From positions 8,060,001-8,124,000 of the forward strand of contig NC_051124.1 in the NCBI RefSeq assembly GCF_014839805.1: 64,000 nt of DNA, in the 5' to 3' direction. This document shows, piece after piece, positions 11,116 through 24,367 of the stretch. Source of the stretch: Manduca sexta (Eukaryota; Arthropoda; Insecta; Lepidoptera; Sphingidae). A program made the translations under genes and the position numbers. The notes beneath the pieces are model-generated. The model had not been told where the DNA came from. It was given only the letters and a program-made list of their open reading frames with translations, and ran no database searches. Within the stretch, counting starts at the first letter, position 1. Every line of letters starts with the position of its first letter.

Positions 11116-12552
11116 GTTTACATTAACCTACGTGTTTTACGTTAACCGTATTCCGGTAGGTCTTGTTTTAAACACGTGTGACCTCGGTACTCGGTACAAT
11201 TTGTGTGAAGAATATTGTAACAGGTTTTTTATCAGATGCGTGAAGTCAATATATTGAATGTGATTTTGCAAAAATTCACAAGTGTTGTTACGAACTCGTC
11301 TTGCTACTTTTTGGAACGAAATACAAATATTTTATTGTTATATAATATCTTATCTTGCTCTAACTTTAATATATAATATGATACTATAAATGCGAGTTTG
11401 TGAAAATGTATGTGTGCGCGCATTAAGTTTAAAAACAGGTGAACTGATTTGTATGAAAATTAGCATACACATAGACTGTGTTCTGGATTTACTTTTTAAT
11501 CCAGTAACTAACTCCCGTGGAGGATTTTTTTTATTCTTTTTTTTTAAATACATGGCACAGACTCCGTATACTAACTGTATCTAACCTAAACAATGTTGTG
11601 TAATTTCCAAACGTACGAATAGTTTTAAAACATAATCGAAATTGTTTGAGTAACTTAAATGATAATATTGTGAATAATGAAAACTATTATTTTCACAATC
11701 ACCATTTTCTCCGTTATTCTTTAATGGAATGGATATATTTATAAATACTACGACTGTTACTTTTAGTAGATAATTAATATATTATAGTTAATATTAATTT
11801 ATTAATATCAACAATATATATTAATTATCTCGTAAATCTATATTTTTATAAAATTTTAACCTGTTTTTATACAAGAGTTTCTCGCATGATAGAGGCTATA
11901 ACAAATAGATATAATAAAATTCGCGATTTCGTTTTATTTTATATCACAAAAGTGTATTCTTCTGTTGTATTGCTCAAATACAAACAAGTAAAATCCTATG
12001 ATACGACCTCGCAAAAGAGACTATCTTTATATTATACTCTTGTCTGTATTGTACAGAAAGTAAAGCACGTAATTCAGGCTGATATAAATTAGACATAAAT
12101 ATATCAATAAACATCATTATCTTGTTTTATGGCAGCATAACCTATCATTATTAAATTTAAAAGTATCAAATTAAATTAAATTATTGTCATGCTAAACCGG
12201 TTCTGGCAGCATGTCCTCGTTTTCCATTTTTGACGTCGTATAGATATTGCTTACAATAACAAAACTAGTCCTGTCAGTGTAATGATCGTACATCTTTGAT
12301 GACTTTCACTTTCATATTATGACGGCGCAAAAACTTAGTGAATCGTCCCACAAATGGATTTTTTGTTCTGCTCTCGCGTGACGACGGACAACGGAAACAA
12401 CCGTACATTATGGAGCACTCAGCTTGAACTATACAATATGTCTCCGCCCCACTTTGGTCGACATGGCGTCTAATTTCATGTTGTTATTATTTTTGTTTCG
12501 TCTGCCTCGGCCAGGGGTTTAAAACTACAGTTTTGTTTTTTTTTCTTTTCAG
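11112..12552. other. Non-coding stretch before candidate alternative exon
   Basis: AT-rich; 11385-11580 resembles the tactaatattataaatgcga-type Helitron-like repeats only loosely. CpG content rises from about 12330. A strong polypyrimidine tract ends in cttttcag at 12552. Confidence 0.4.
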
Positions 12553-12890
12553 TTACTATTGCACGGGGCCTCGCCCATGTAGTGTTTCGCTCGGGCGGTG
12601 ATGGCTACGGATGACCTTGATTTAGTGTTGTTTTTGTGATCGGTGCTAGTGAGTGGTTGGTGACAGTTCTCTTGTCGGCCATTGCAAGTGTGGTTAGTGT
12701 TGCCAGTGGTACTAGTGATGTGACAGTCTATGGAAGCGTCAGGGTGCGCCCGGAATGTTTACGAAGCACGGCAAGACCGCTGAGCGGTGCCATCATCCCC
12801 ACCCCCATAGGGGTTGTAAGAAGAAGAAGCAAGCCCCGCATACGCCCTGGAAGTACTTGATGAATTGCCCACTCGTTAGAAAATGTTTTG
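12553..12890 (+). CDS. Candidate alternative first coding exon of the PDE11-like gene (CDS from 12755)
   Basis: A strong acceptor (T-rich tract then cag at 12550-12552) opens this CpG-rich exon. The coding part starts at ATG 12755 and runs 45 codons plus one nucleotide to the donor GTACAG at 12891. That single leftover G joined to the GT that opens the exon at 51141 makes a Gly codon and enters the phosphodiesterase frame. The peptide is short and distinctive, rich in His, Cys and Lys (CHHPHPHRGCKKKK near residues 12-25, CPLVRKC near 37-44). It lacks the myristoylation start of the exon at 26008. Several upstream ATGs occur, including start-stop pairs at 12577-12582 and 12718-12723, and a uORF 12730-12783 that overlaps the start. 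Seen: acceptor, ORF, donor, phase. Inferred: membership of this gene. It could instead belong to an unrelated transcript. Confidence 0.45.
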
Positions 12891-15194
12891 GTACAGTATT
12901 CTTTTTTTCATTTTATTTTTATCCGTTGTTTTGTTTTTTTTTTTTGTACATAAACAGATAATATAAACAGATAACAATAAACAGATCTAGGTTGCATTCT
13001 CATACTTGAGGCATTTAAAGTAGTCAAATGCATCTTAAAAAATATAGCTAAAAATTAACTAGAACATATTACTGCCTGCGGATGATTTTAAATAATTTAA
13101 AAATATATTTTTTACTAACATAATTTTCAATTAGTAATAATTGTAATTGTTAAATGAAACATCTAGTATAATCTTATCTTTGTTAGTTTTATTAAATCAC
13201 AGACAAAGAGCAAATACTGATAAGATAAAGCGTAGCAGGTTTCTAAGAAAAAATAAATTCTAGATGTAAATAAATATGGTGGAACTTTTAAAAATTAAAA
13301 TTCCAGATTCAATTCATCTTGTTGATGCATCTTGACGCTGTATCTCTAAAGTTTATGAAGATATTTGAATTTAATATTTTCTTACCACCGCGCACTGTGT
13401 GCACGCACCACTGTCTGGTATTGTTCTGAAATTCGGGCATTCGATTACATTATCACGGTAAATAATTAAATTTGCTTAATATTTTACCGAATAGAAAAGC
13501 CTGTACGTAGTGGTCGTGCAAAAAATGAACATTCACATCATCTTTCACCATTTTTATTTTGCAACGTTACTGAAAATTTATTATTTTCGTAGTCCTTGGA
13601 GGCTGGTTGTGTTATTATTTTAGTGGTCTTAGGGGCCCAAAGTCTTCTCAAAAAGCATCTTGGTTCTCTCATAATAAATCTCTAAACATTCATTTGATTT
13701 GATGCAAGTCTTAATACTATACTTTTAATACATTTTTAATTAGAGCTATGGAACGCTTCTTGTTTTTCTAATATTTCTTGATGAAGGTAATAATTATTTT
13801 TGGTTAAACCATCAGTAATATCTTTGATGAGCAACTGTTTTTTTGTGATAACAACGCATTCGCCGAAGTTATTGTCTTTACTTTGTTAAATTGGAATTGT
13901 ATGAGTCTTCATAATTAATGATATTCAATTACTGTAATTGTTAGATCACGTGACGTGTCTAATATCTTGGCTGCGTCTTCTAAGCTCGATGATCTATTAA
14001 GTGTGTGCTGTAGAAATCAGTGACGATCCACGGCCGATGAACGTACTCGACCTTGCCGCGGCATTCCGTCCCGTCTCGATTAACTGATGGACTGCTGGCT
14101 CAACTGATCGACGCCATTTTAATCTACAACAGTGTATGTTTCGCATTTATCTCGCGGTGTTTCAGTTTGGACATACCACATTCAGAAGCTTCTCCAATTG
14201 TTGCCCCTACCATTTCTAGTTTATGTAAGTTAAGGAAAATTCCATAAGTTGGAACTAGTTTTATATTTTATGTTAATGATGTTTTGATTATTCTGACACG
14301 AAAATTAAAGTTATATATACTTGTATTATGACACCAGAGGTCGTCACTGTCTGTTTTGTATGATGTCACCGTAAATACATTCCATTTGTCGTAGTGTGTT
14401 TAGATGTTACGCAATCGTGTTACACATTGTTTATTATTGTTGATCTTTAAAAGAATAATAATGAATGACAATTGTCTATTGTGAAGTTGTGATGGTGATT
14501 TAGTTAGACGTCATTGGTGTCACTAGATCATTGACTTTAAATACACGCTGTTTATGAACTCAATAGCAAATGAAGTTCCAACCCAACCTAACCTAGTTAT
14601 CAGGTTACAATTCAGAGCACAGTGGTTATTTGGAACAAGTGTTTATTATGAAAACTGAAAAATTAATAATCAAGCTTTATTGTTCATACTAAGATTATTG
14701 CAAGAAATTATTCGAATTTTATAATATAAACCAAATCTTAGATAATATTTCAGTATCTTTTTATAAACACTGCGAGTGCGTTCGTGATTAAATCGTTTTA
14801 TGATGTCTTGTAACTGTTCACTTATTTTTTTAATAATCCCCGCACAATGTTATGTATTCAGATATTTCTAGAACGTTTGCATATAATGCTAGTACGAAAT
14901 GGTTATGATTGTTCATTGTTACAGCAAATTGCACACAGACAATGACACTATTCAATATAAATTATCTTTAGGAAGTTCACAGTCAGTTGAAAAGATTTAA
15001 TGCGTTTGAGTTCAGTTTTTTAAGACTCTTCGATGGATATCCCAGTTACCTTAGCGGGGCGGCCGCAAACAAAAAATGAGTTGAAAACTCGATTTGCGGT
15101 CGAGCCGTGAGTCATGCTTCGGTTTGCAGTTCCGCGACGGAATGCGAGCCTAACCACTTGCATTTAAATGAGTTTAGTGTAATTATCTCCTAAG
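12891..15194. other. Non-coding, no gene seen
   Basis: AT-rich intronic or intergenic DNA. A CpG-richer patch near 14020-14110 has a 64-codon ORF with no known motif. A short aacccaacctaaccta run at about 14578 is too brief to be telomeric. Confidence 0.35.
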
Positions 15195-15407
15195 TACAGT
15201 CAGCCACAAAATTATCTAAAATTCAAAACTTCAAAAGGCGTTTACACATTAACTTTAATCGAAATATTATTTTTTCTTTATCAAAAATTAATTAAACGCT
15301 TTGAAACTTATTTTAGTAAAGATAAAACGATTGTTGATTTATACACAAAAGTTTAGAGGCGATGTGAATTTTTGAATTTGTTCAGCTACTCTTGTGACTG
15401 ACTTTAC
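15195..15407. mobile_element. Foldback MITE, TACAGTCAGC family, copy 1
   Basis: The left end TACAGTCAGCCACAAAA and the imperfect right end cttgtgactgactt are inverted. The internal ttcaaaaggcg and complementary ggcgatgtgaatttttgaa also pair. The family recurs, split by an insertion, at 53621-54862. No coding capacity. Confidence 0.65.
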
Positions 15408-15599
15408 GTAGTGCTTAAATATTGTAAAATACTTTATTTTAAAATAAAGAAATTGCTTTAACAAAATCGTGTCGACTTCTTAGTTTTCGTTTATAAATCA
15501 ACAACGTTACGCTGAAAAACAAGACTAAACTTATTTTCTATAAGCGATAAGATTATTGCCAATATTTCTCGCTTATACAATTCCTCTAAATTGTTCTTG

Positions 15600-16311
15600 T
15601 GTTAAGCGATAGGTCGACCGATTTATCGAGTTCACTTGTTGCGCTTTGGCATAGATGCCGTCGCGTCGCGTCGTCTGCGTCCGTCCGAGTTGTCGCTCAT
15701 TTCTTTACGATACATTAACCACAGCCCTGATGAGTTTTTGCCAGGGTTGTCATCTATATTATCGACCACCTACCATAATATAGACGTAGATAATTTACTG
15801 TTTGAATTATCCCATACTTCTTTCATTTTAATTTCAGTCCTTTAAGCAATTAGTGTCGGGTAGCAGTTGTAATTCTCGAGTTAGACTCAAGCGTAGCGAC
15901 CTTGCAATAACGCAAAGTAATGAAACTGTCCCAGAAAGTCTCATTTGTCTTAGTACCAGCAGTGGATTTAGTCACAGCAACTTCAAGTGTTTAATAAGGT
16001 TCACTTTGCAGTGTTATTGCATTAGCATTTTTCTAATATTGGAACCCTTCTCCGATATTTCAAGTGACTTATCTGCAATAACAAGTACAGACACCATTGC
16101 CAATGTTGGAAAGGCTTTTAACGAGATTTTAATGTTTTCGCTTGCAAAATTTATTGCCGTTGGCGCCAAGAGTGGTATCTTCAGGGATTTACAACTGTAC
16201 GTAATTTGCTCGCCTCCTCGGCATTTCTTGGTAGCAAATTGCAGGCGTCGTATATTTTTTTCCTGTATAAAAAAGGAATTAGAGCCTCGTGTTACCTGTA
16301 CGAAGGATTAG
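15600..16311 (+). other. Unrecognised open stretch without good start
   Basis: Two long open frames lie here: 15636-15845 (69 codons) and 15853-16311 (152 codons). The longer begins at GTG and its first ATG is only near 16131. The CpG-rich start (gtcgcgtcgcgtcgtctgcg at about 15660) is unusual for the region. I recognise no domain; the frame is Ser/Leu/Ile-rich. It may be a decayed gene, part of a repeat, or chance. Confidence 0.2.
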
Positions 16312-16399
16312 GTTTTGTGTTAGTTGCTCATATATTTAATAGACTATTTATATGTCTCACTTTTAATAAAATAATTTTATTTATTTATTGCACTTAATG

Positions 16400-18153
16400 T
16401 ACAAATGTATACAGACTTAATGCTATTAAAGAATCGCAAATAGAAATTAGGTTTTTGACGATTCCAACAAATTAACAATTTTGGAATAGTTGATTATTTT
16501 ATTAAGAGTGCGATATGTTAGACAATAGACCTGATCATGCAATATTGATAGGAAACAAATTTTAATATTCACATGTAAGTACAATATTCGAAGTATGATT
16601 TTCACAATGCTCAAGACAAGGTACGTATTTGATTAGTCTCTACCTTTCCGCATTTCCCTTAGGGGGAAAAACATATATGTTATTTGTCCACAAAATGAGT
16701 TTCTGATCTGACCGTTGGTAAGCAAACACGAGCGGAAATTGGTTCTTCGCTGGCTCCCATCAAATTACACGTATTATTGACATAAATATTGAGGATAACA
16801 AAATAATATCTTCTGATTATAATATGCATAAAGGTTATAACAATAAGGCGCCGCGTAGACGCTGTCAACTCGTCGCCGCAAAAAGATAAAACTAAGAGTA
16901 GCTAAAGCAACTGCCAGTTTTGTATTAGTGTAGAAATTCGCTATAAAAAGCGTTCGCGAGACGCTTAAGCTATGATTGGAGAACTATCCGAAATTTTACT
17001 TGAGGGTTCGGTACCCTCACTGATCGCAATACAGTAACACATTTTCTTACAATAGTTTAGTGTTTTCATCGGGACAAGTCGCACTGTTCATGCCGTAGTT
17101 TATACATAACGGTATACTTTTTTCAATAATAATAGTTTTAATATTGCACATGAGTTAAAGGAAATTAGTCTTTATATGAACACTTATTAATATAATTATG
17201 TATTGTTCCATATTTTAAATTTAAAAAATCGTAATATAATGGTAAAATCTTATGGCTTACATAAATAAATAAAAAAACAAAATTAGATTTATTCACTAGC
17301 TAAGTACGAGGACACACTAACTATAAGTACTTTGCGAGTTCCAATTAATGTAACGCAAAGTTTTTTAAAATTTAATAATTTAATTTGTTTTATTCCTATT
17401 GAGAAAAAAAAATAAGCATACAATTTTTAAATCACGATTCATTTGAATAAGCTTGTAGGTATAATTCGTCCAATTATTTTGCAGTACAGAAATCGAACGT
17501 TTTACCTCCTAAAACCACAAACGTGATTAGTTTAATTACGTTTGCATGGAAAATTTTAACTTTATTTTACCTGCATGAACGCCATCATATATTGTTGTAT
17601 ATGTTTTTATTGCACTGAATAACTAAATAATGAATACATGAAGACGAGCGTGACATTAGCCTGATCATAGATGATATCAACTATAAATACAAACAGTAGG
17701 AACACTATCCAAAACTTTAAATTACAAAGTTCGCTTTGGCGATACACTGGGCTCTTCATCTAAAAAAAAAGATGTATAAAAATACATATACGTTATAAGA
17801 CATGAGATGTTATGCGTCATAATGTCCATAATTAATAAATTATTCAGTTAAGATGTATAACAGCCGCACTCAGTGACGCCAAAGAGTTTTAATGATTAGC
17901 CATTTTCTTTTATTCCAGTATTTCGCGAAAAGGTGAATTGAAAATTTCCGAAAACTACCAATACATTACTATTTTCCTGCATTTAGTAAAAATATAGGTA
18001 TTAATTCGTTCTGAATGCAGTTACCGAATACAAAAACTGTCTCATGATCCAAGTTAAGTGACGTTTCTGCGTGAGGCCGTTAATATTGTATTAAAATGAT
18101 TGCAATATTGTATAGTCCGTTTTAATTAAACTCGTACAAGTTTACAATACAGC
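16400..18153. other. Non-coding, possible GC-rich repeat at 16680-16890
   Basis: No gene is seen. The block 16680-16890 has locally higher complexity and a CpG-rich edge (ggcgccgcgtagacgctgtc), suggesting an old insertion, but I find no second copy in this window. Confidence 0.3.
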
Positions 18154-18154
18154 A

Positions 18155-18333
18155 GGGGCCTTATTCTCTATCCCGCACGTTATTTTACCAGTGCGTAACA
18201 AGCACGTAACACAACGCATCATGTTTAGGACTATAGAAATTTGGCTTACAGAATAGCATCCCACACACATTTCTCGAAGATAACATGACACGGCCGCGTT
18301 ACGCGTTTACACTATCATACAGAATAAAGGCCC
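18155..18333. mobile_element. Foldback MITE, GGGCCTTATTCT ends
   Basis: The left GGGGCCTTATTCTCTAT and right ATACAGAATAAAGGCCC are inverted terminal repeats. The interior holds gcgtaaca/cgttacgc complementary stretches. Length about 180 bp, no ORF. Confidence 0.65.
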
Positions 18334-18534
18334 AGCTGTCTTTTCAACGTGTGTCAACTCTCTTGCGGATTGAAAGGTACGGTGTACGGAAATTAGTTTT
18401 CTCATACTATAATTGAACGTACGGAACGAGTAAAACTGTATTCCCATTTCATGTTTGTAGTTTAGTAAACATTCGCAAAACCAGATAAGAGATGGTTAGA
18501 TATTAGCAGACTAAGTGCCTGTTCCACGAGTCTC

Positions 18535-18580
18535 AAGTTTTTGACAGTATTAAACAGCTGTTTAATACTGTCAAAAACTT
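18535..18580. repeat. Perfect 46-bp palindrome
   Basis: Arms of 23 nt meet at CAGCTG with no spacer (aagtttttgacagtattaaa then cagctg and its mirror). It lies just upstream of the SINE insertion site at 18599. Confidence 0.9.
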
Positions 18581-18598
18581 AAAACTTTTATTAGCTAA

Positions 18599-18852
18599 TA
18601 CAGATAGTACTTTGTGAATTATCGTTTGCTTTCACGGTGAAGGAAAACATCTTGAGGAAACCTGCATACCTGAGAAGTTCTCTATAGGTATTCAAGGATG
18701 TGGGAAGTACACCAGTCCTCACTAGGCCAGCGTGGTGGACGAAGGCCGAATCCCTCTCGGTACTACAAAAGGCCCGTGCCCAACAGTGGGACAGTATATA
18801 ATACAGGGCTAACATTATCATTATTATTATTATTTTATTACAGATAGTACTT
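18599..18852 (+). mobile_element. 5'-truncated SINE, family B, with 14-bp target duplication
   Basis: The body lacks the tRNA head. It begins within tttgtgaattatcg, then reads ggtgaaggaaaacat, actaggccagcgtggtgga, caacagtgggacagtatata and ends in a TTA repeat. TACAGATAGTACTT at 18599-18612 is repeated at 18839-18852, a 14-bp target duplication typical of LINE-driven insertion. The full-length relative is at 52620-52922. Confidence 0.85.
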
Positions 18853-19642
18853 ATATTATTACTATTATTGGAGCATAGATTTAAGTGCGTCTTTTTTATT
18901 TGATCGTCTTATACATTTACGGCGTGAGTAGCGTTTATACCGAAATTGTGAAAGTTTACGAACATCTTTGGATGATTGGATGTTTATTAAGAGTGAACTA
19001 AAGGATTTTATCCTTGGATTTTAGGGCAGTGGGGCTCATAATTCCGATAAGTTTTCTCTCACGCAGACGGCGCTACGAGCAATATCCAGTAATCCAATGT
19101 TATTATTTTATCCTGTGTTTATTTAAATGGGAATAAATGTAAATGCTTCAGGTTTTAATGTATTTATAACTTGACTTGGTTATATAACATACTGAACATA
19201 CTTTAAATTAAAATATTTAAGTCATAACGGGTAATAAACTCAAAAGTTTTAAAAAATATATATGCTAATTAAGTCATTAATTATGAATACTGACGCAAAT
19301 ACACCTTAATACCGATGGCTCAAGGCCTAATAAATTCAATTATTTCAGCAAACTTCTACTTGTGGCGTCATTGGTTAATTTGATTAAACTTTTATTGTTA
19401 TACTGTATATTAGGTATTGCTCGCTGTTCCGCTTTTGTGAAAGACCTAATAAAAGACCCACTTTTTCCGAGACCTTTCCTGGATAAAGTTAGTCTTTATA
19501 TTAATCTAAGACATAGTATATCTATCATATATCAAAGCTGTTTAGCGTTAGTTACGTTTACTACCAACAAAACCTAAATATCCAAACCTCCCAGAAACAT
19601 CACAAAATTTTGCATTTTTATTCTAAATATTATATAGTCTAC

Positions 19643-19948
19643 TAGGCGTGATTCGTGGCTTCGCCCACCTTAAAATCCTTTGCCGCTACAAAAGGCTCTT
19701 AATGACTGTACCGATTCATAAGGCTTTTTGTATGACGACAACGTCATCTTTTTTGAAATCTGATTAAAAACTTCAATTAATTTCCACGTGAAGAAGTTAC
19801 CGGGGTAAAAAATAGCCTTTGTATCAATCCAGTATATGGTCTATGTGTTCCAAAATTCATCCAAATCTGTTCAGCCGCGTCTGAGTTTACTTCTAACATA
19901 CACCCAATGATTTAAACTTGCGCATTCATAATATTAGTAAGGTAAGAT
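19643..19948 (-). mobile_element. Helitron-like non-autonomous element
   Basis: Read on the minus strand it ends in a GC-rich ggtgggcgaagccacgaatca then CTAG/T, and starts near ttactaatattatgaatgcg. These are the family's usual ends. The body carries a degenerate aacagatttggatgaa block. No transposase. Confidence 0.5.
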
Positions 19949-20485
19949 GCGGCAGTGGGACAATACAGACTGTGGAGGAAGATGCGTTAATACAAACCGG
20001 TTTGTTGTTTAGTGATAAAATGCAAGCCGCGTATGGCCGAAGCGTGCAGGCCACGATTTTTCCCGGATGAATACATTACGCCGCCTTAGTATTCCATCGT
20101 AGACTGCAAGATTGCGTTACCTTGTCACTTAATCCCGCAATGCATATTACAACGCCTGAGGGTGCATTACTACAGAGTATAAGTTCGCTGTCAGCTGCTT
20201 TGTTGGAAAAATGAATAGAAGCCGTTTGCAAATGTGGCTTTTCATTTCTGTCATGACTATATTTGAATTAATTACTATTTCTCAGTTAGTAATTGTATGA
20301 TTTATGTTTGTTTCTTTTCAAAAGCGATTTAGCCCATTTATCGATTAATTCGACTGTACGCGGAGTAAGTTCAACACTCATTTTATCTATATTTCACAAA
20401 GAGTATGTGATATAGATAATCGTTTTAATTTGATTCTGCAATAGGCTGTCCAACTGTCTTCAACCTGCAGTTATAATTGATTATA

Positions 20486-20730
20486 TCTTACTAATATTAT
20501 AAATGCGCAAATTTGTGTTTGAATGTTTGTCAGAAATAAACAGAGAGATAGACGAACGGATTTAGATGATGTATGAAACACGAATAGAACATGTCCTGCA
20601 TTAACACATGGGCTACTTTTATATAGTTTTTTAAATAAATGGCGCTTAGGTCCTACAGTTAGTGCTAGAATCACAACAGTGTTTGAGGAACTTTTATAAG
20701 ATAAAAGGCTTTGCTCGTTTGTGAAGCCAC
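20486..20730 (+). mobile_element. Helitron-like element, 3' truncated
   Basis: It starts A/TCTTACTAATATTATAAATG at about 20486, then gtttgaatgtttgtcag, gaacggatttagatgatgta and catgggctacttttata blocks in the usual order. The GC-rich CTAG end is missing. Confidence 0.5.
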
Positions 20731-21569
20731 AAGAACATCTAGTTATTCATAATAAATAATGTACGATTAATACCAGTTTTTTTAAAACGCAATTAAGATC
20801 TGCACTTGCCTTGTGTTTTTTGTATTCGACATGTTTTAGTTCCGAAAACATAATTGGAAACCAGGTAAAATACAGCTTACAATATGGATGTGTTAAAACA
20901 ATTGTTTTTTTAACAGAGCATAAAATATACGTACGCAATATTGGCACAGTTGTTCGGATATTTTTTCAATGTATTAAACGACGAAGTAATAATTCATAAT
21001 AAAAATTCATAAAAACCATACGTACAGCAGTTTTTTTATTTTGGATTGAGTAATTAATAATGATCGAAATCATTACTTTTGGCGGATCACGATTATAATA
21101 TATATTTTTCTAGGCTTATTTTAAATTGTCAGGTGTTTATCCATCAATTAAATTCCAAGCTGGCTGAATATAAAATAGCCATATTTATACAAACAACTGT
21201 AATTTTAATTAATTTGTTTTGTGGTTTGTACTATGAATAAATTTTACCTCATGGCTAAAAAATCAGCCCTCTGTTAATTTGACTGATTAATAAATTTAAT
21301 AAGGTGCTCTCCGGCGATTTGAAATTCGAAAAACATAAAATGAAGCTAAATTATTCGTAGCAGTTCATGTAAAAAACTTCGTTCGCACGTGTAAATTAAA
21401 TATGTTGTTGTAAAATAAATAAAAAGTACTTAATATTTTAGCAAGGTGAGTGTATATAAGCTAAAACATAAATTCGATATTTCCGTTTAAAGACAGTTTG
21501 TCTGAAGGTCTCGATATGTTCTTTTTAAATTGATATTATTACAACTAGTCTAAGTAGCATAAATAGGCG

Positions 21570-21769
21570 TAGGGGTGTATTTCCACCAGAGATATGCGAT
21601 GTGGGTAAAGAATGTGGGAATTCGATGCAATGCTGTTAGACTATGTGACGTAATTTGTTAGTTCGTTTCTCTTAGGGATGCGCTAAGTTGGGAAAATAAA
21701 ATATTTTACTGTTGGTGGATTATAATAGCGCACCGTTCCCTGGGACATCTCTGATGAATACGCACCCTA
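21570..21769. mobile_element. Foldback MITE, TAGGGTGC ends
   Basis: The left TAGGGGTGTATTTCCACCAG and right end, ctctgatgaatacgcacccta, are imperfect inverted repeats flanking about 150 bp of AT-rich filler. Non-coding. Confidence 0.6.
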
Positions 21770-22716
21770 ATGTAAACAATTTGAACTATGTCATGTCTCA
21801 AAGGGATGTGCGTGTGTAAATAACATTTCGCTTTTAATTAAATTCTTGTCTGTGGCCTACATATTGATGTAAGAATTGAACACATATTTCGTAACGTGGC
21901 TTGATATTCCATTGGTCTGAACTCCCTCTCCCTTTAATAAGAAATAAAATTGATTTTATAATGTCCAATCAGTTTCAGAATGAAATAATCGTGTATCTAT
22001 TACAGGTAGTAGTTGTGTAATTTTTTGGGCAGATTATTTTGTTATTGTTGTATTTTACATATTAATTTATTTATTCGCTAAAAATACGAATCATCGTACG
22101 TAAAGGACTTGACAGGATAGCTAGTTTTTTTCTGTTTGGTTTTTCAGAGATTTATAAGTGGGAAACAAGTTTCCTCTTTAAAATCATATAAATTGTTGCC
22201 TACATTATGTACCTATAATTATCTGTAATTGTGTATATAACAAAGTATCACGTACATCACACCTTACGCAATACCGTTTCGCGAGTAACAACAGATAAAT
22301 TAATTTATCCGCGCCTTACCAGCCCATGCACGTGCACGTCAAATTCAATTGAATACGCACATTGTCGACTTTCAATGCGTTATCGATGTGCTCTAATTAA
22401 GTGTTATCGATAAGTATTCGTATTTTCCGTCAATAAATGTGAATTTCCCTAATTAACATTCACTGCGAGATACTTTGGTACGTTCGGAAATCGGATCGCT
22501 AATTCTAGAATAGGTCAAATAGATTCCTTTGTAGGTTTATCGTTCGTATTTCGAACAACTTTATTTATTCTCGTGTGAGTTCTTGAACGGTTTCTGTTCT
22601 ATCAAAGGGCTTTCTTTAATATTAATACTTCGAGTATGTGTTGATAAAAAAAAATCAATCGTTCAATGTGTCTCCGTTTCTAAGACATGTTCTCTGGTTA
22701 TTGAAATTTTTTCGTG

Positions 22717-22809
22717 TTTCACGTCGATCATGTTTAAAACTTGATGTATACGCCATTTTTCATTTCACGTTGGCCATGTTTAATACATTGATGTCTATGC
22801 CATTTTTCA
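22717..22809 (+). repeat. Two-copy 46/47-bp tandem repeat
   Basis: Copies 22717-22762 and 22763-22809 share tttcacgt..catgttta, ttgatgt and gccatttttca, with several substitutions between them. No coding sense. Confidence 0.75.
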
Positions 22810-24111
22810 TATATTAAATGTATCGGTCTAAGAAAAATCGACATCTTATTTTAATATAGTTCAAGCTGCGTGAAAAAAGTTTAAATTATAGTTGTGGGTT
22901 TTAAAACAAAGTAATAATGACATATTGTATTCGGGACTCATTAATGATTGATGCAAATTTCAATAAATTTATGCAACGTTATTATCGTATTATACAATTT
23001 AATACTCTTTTTAAACCAAAGTGCACCAGAACTTGTAAACCTATTAAAGTAATTGGTAGTTGATAACATATTTTACAAACCTTTTAGATATAAAAGATGA
23101 TATCATGAAAATAACGAGCGGTAGATAGCATTCCATGACCGCGCATGCGTACAGTGCATCATTAAGGGGAATTGGGATAGTGCCGTGTGCTTAAATTTTC
23201 ATTCTAGCAAAGATATTTTAGTTACTATGTCGTTTTGACATAAACAAGTCTGTTTGTCATGGGTTGGTAGAAGATGGGTTTCTTTTGTTAAGAACATAAT
23301 TAGAGGTCAATATATCCCGCCCCAACCTGCATTTTCCTTAAATATTCAACGTATCGTCGCTTCCTCTCGTGTTGTATTTCACGGGTGTTGATAATTTACT
23401 ACCTTAATAATAATAAATAATGAAGACTTAAATATTAAAATGATTATTGTTAATTTAATAAATTTGTAAAATTGCATAATTATACGTTTATAAAAACTAC
23501 GTCATTTTTCCTTTATAGTATACTTTAACTCGGAACTGGTTTGGTTGAGACTTCAAGGTTGTATAAAATGATTTCTTCGAACAATGTCACTCGATCAGGC
23601 AATTTCCCGAGTTCTTAGAGCCATTGAGAATACAGCACGCTGCCTCATTAACCAATCTGGGTATGAAACGAAACATTAAAGAATTTTAAACACAAAAGAA
23701 GTTCAGAATTCGCTCTCGAATGAGATTTTACCGTGAAATAATTTCAGATATTTAGACGCTCAACAGACAATTCAATATAAATGGGGCTATATAGTGTGTG
23801 GGTCTTAATAAACACAACCGACGTAACCTCTAAAGGAGTCATTAATTACAATTGCAGTGTAGTCGCGCAGGCAGACTCAGAGACAATTTAGACGGGCCCA
23901 CGCATCGCCCTACATGTACCAAGCCCTATACATTTTGAAACTATTAATGTGCTTGTGCGAATTTTTGTATGTATACGAGAACACGATATCTCGGAAGGTA
24001 AACAAAACTCGCATTCTGTTTGCTGATGAAATCGTCTGTTCAGTTTGGTATGGATATTTACTGTTATAGAATAGGATGTTTGTTTTGTGCTCTTTTTATA
24101 TCAATATATAC

Positions 24112-24367
24112 TATTAGCTTTTGCTCGTGGCTTTGCCTGCGTGAAGAAGTTTTCCGGGATATTTTTTTTTCCGACTTACTTGATATATATATATATTATG
24201 ACCAAATTACACAAACTCATTATAAATTGTAGCCTTTGTATTATTCTGATGTATAAACGATATTACTGTAAAGTGTCATCCAAATCCGTTAAGTAGTTTT
24301 TTCGTGAAAGAGGAACAAAAATAAATACACCCATCCTCACCAACTTTCGCATTTATATTAGTAGGAT
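24112..24367 (-). mobile_element. Helitron-like non-autonomous element
   Basis: The minus-strand 5' end is A/TCCTACTAATATAAATGCG at 24367. The 3' end is the GC-rich cacgcaggcaaagccacgag near 24125 followed by a degenerate CTAATAGT. The atccaaatccgttaagtagt block is typical. A T/AT microsatellite sits at 24180-24197. Confidence 0.55.

Noticed and set aside
12636..12860. 74-codon ORF overlapping the candidate alternative exon
   Set aside because: It starts at a non-ATG codon in another frame and does not end at a donor in phase with the PDE exons.
14578..14600. aacccaacctaaccta, like the insect telomere repeat TTAGG
   Set aside because: Only two CCTAA units in a row; too short to be a telomeric insertion.
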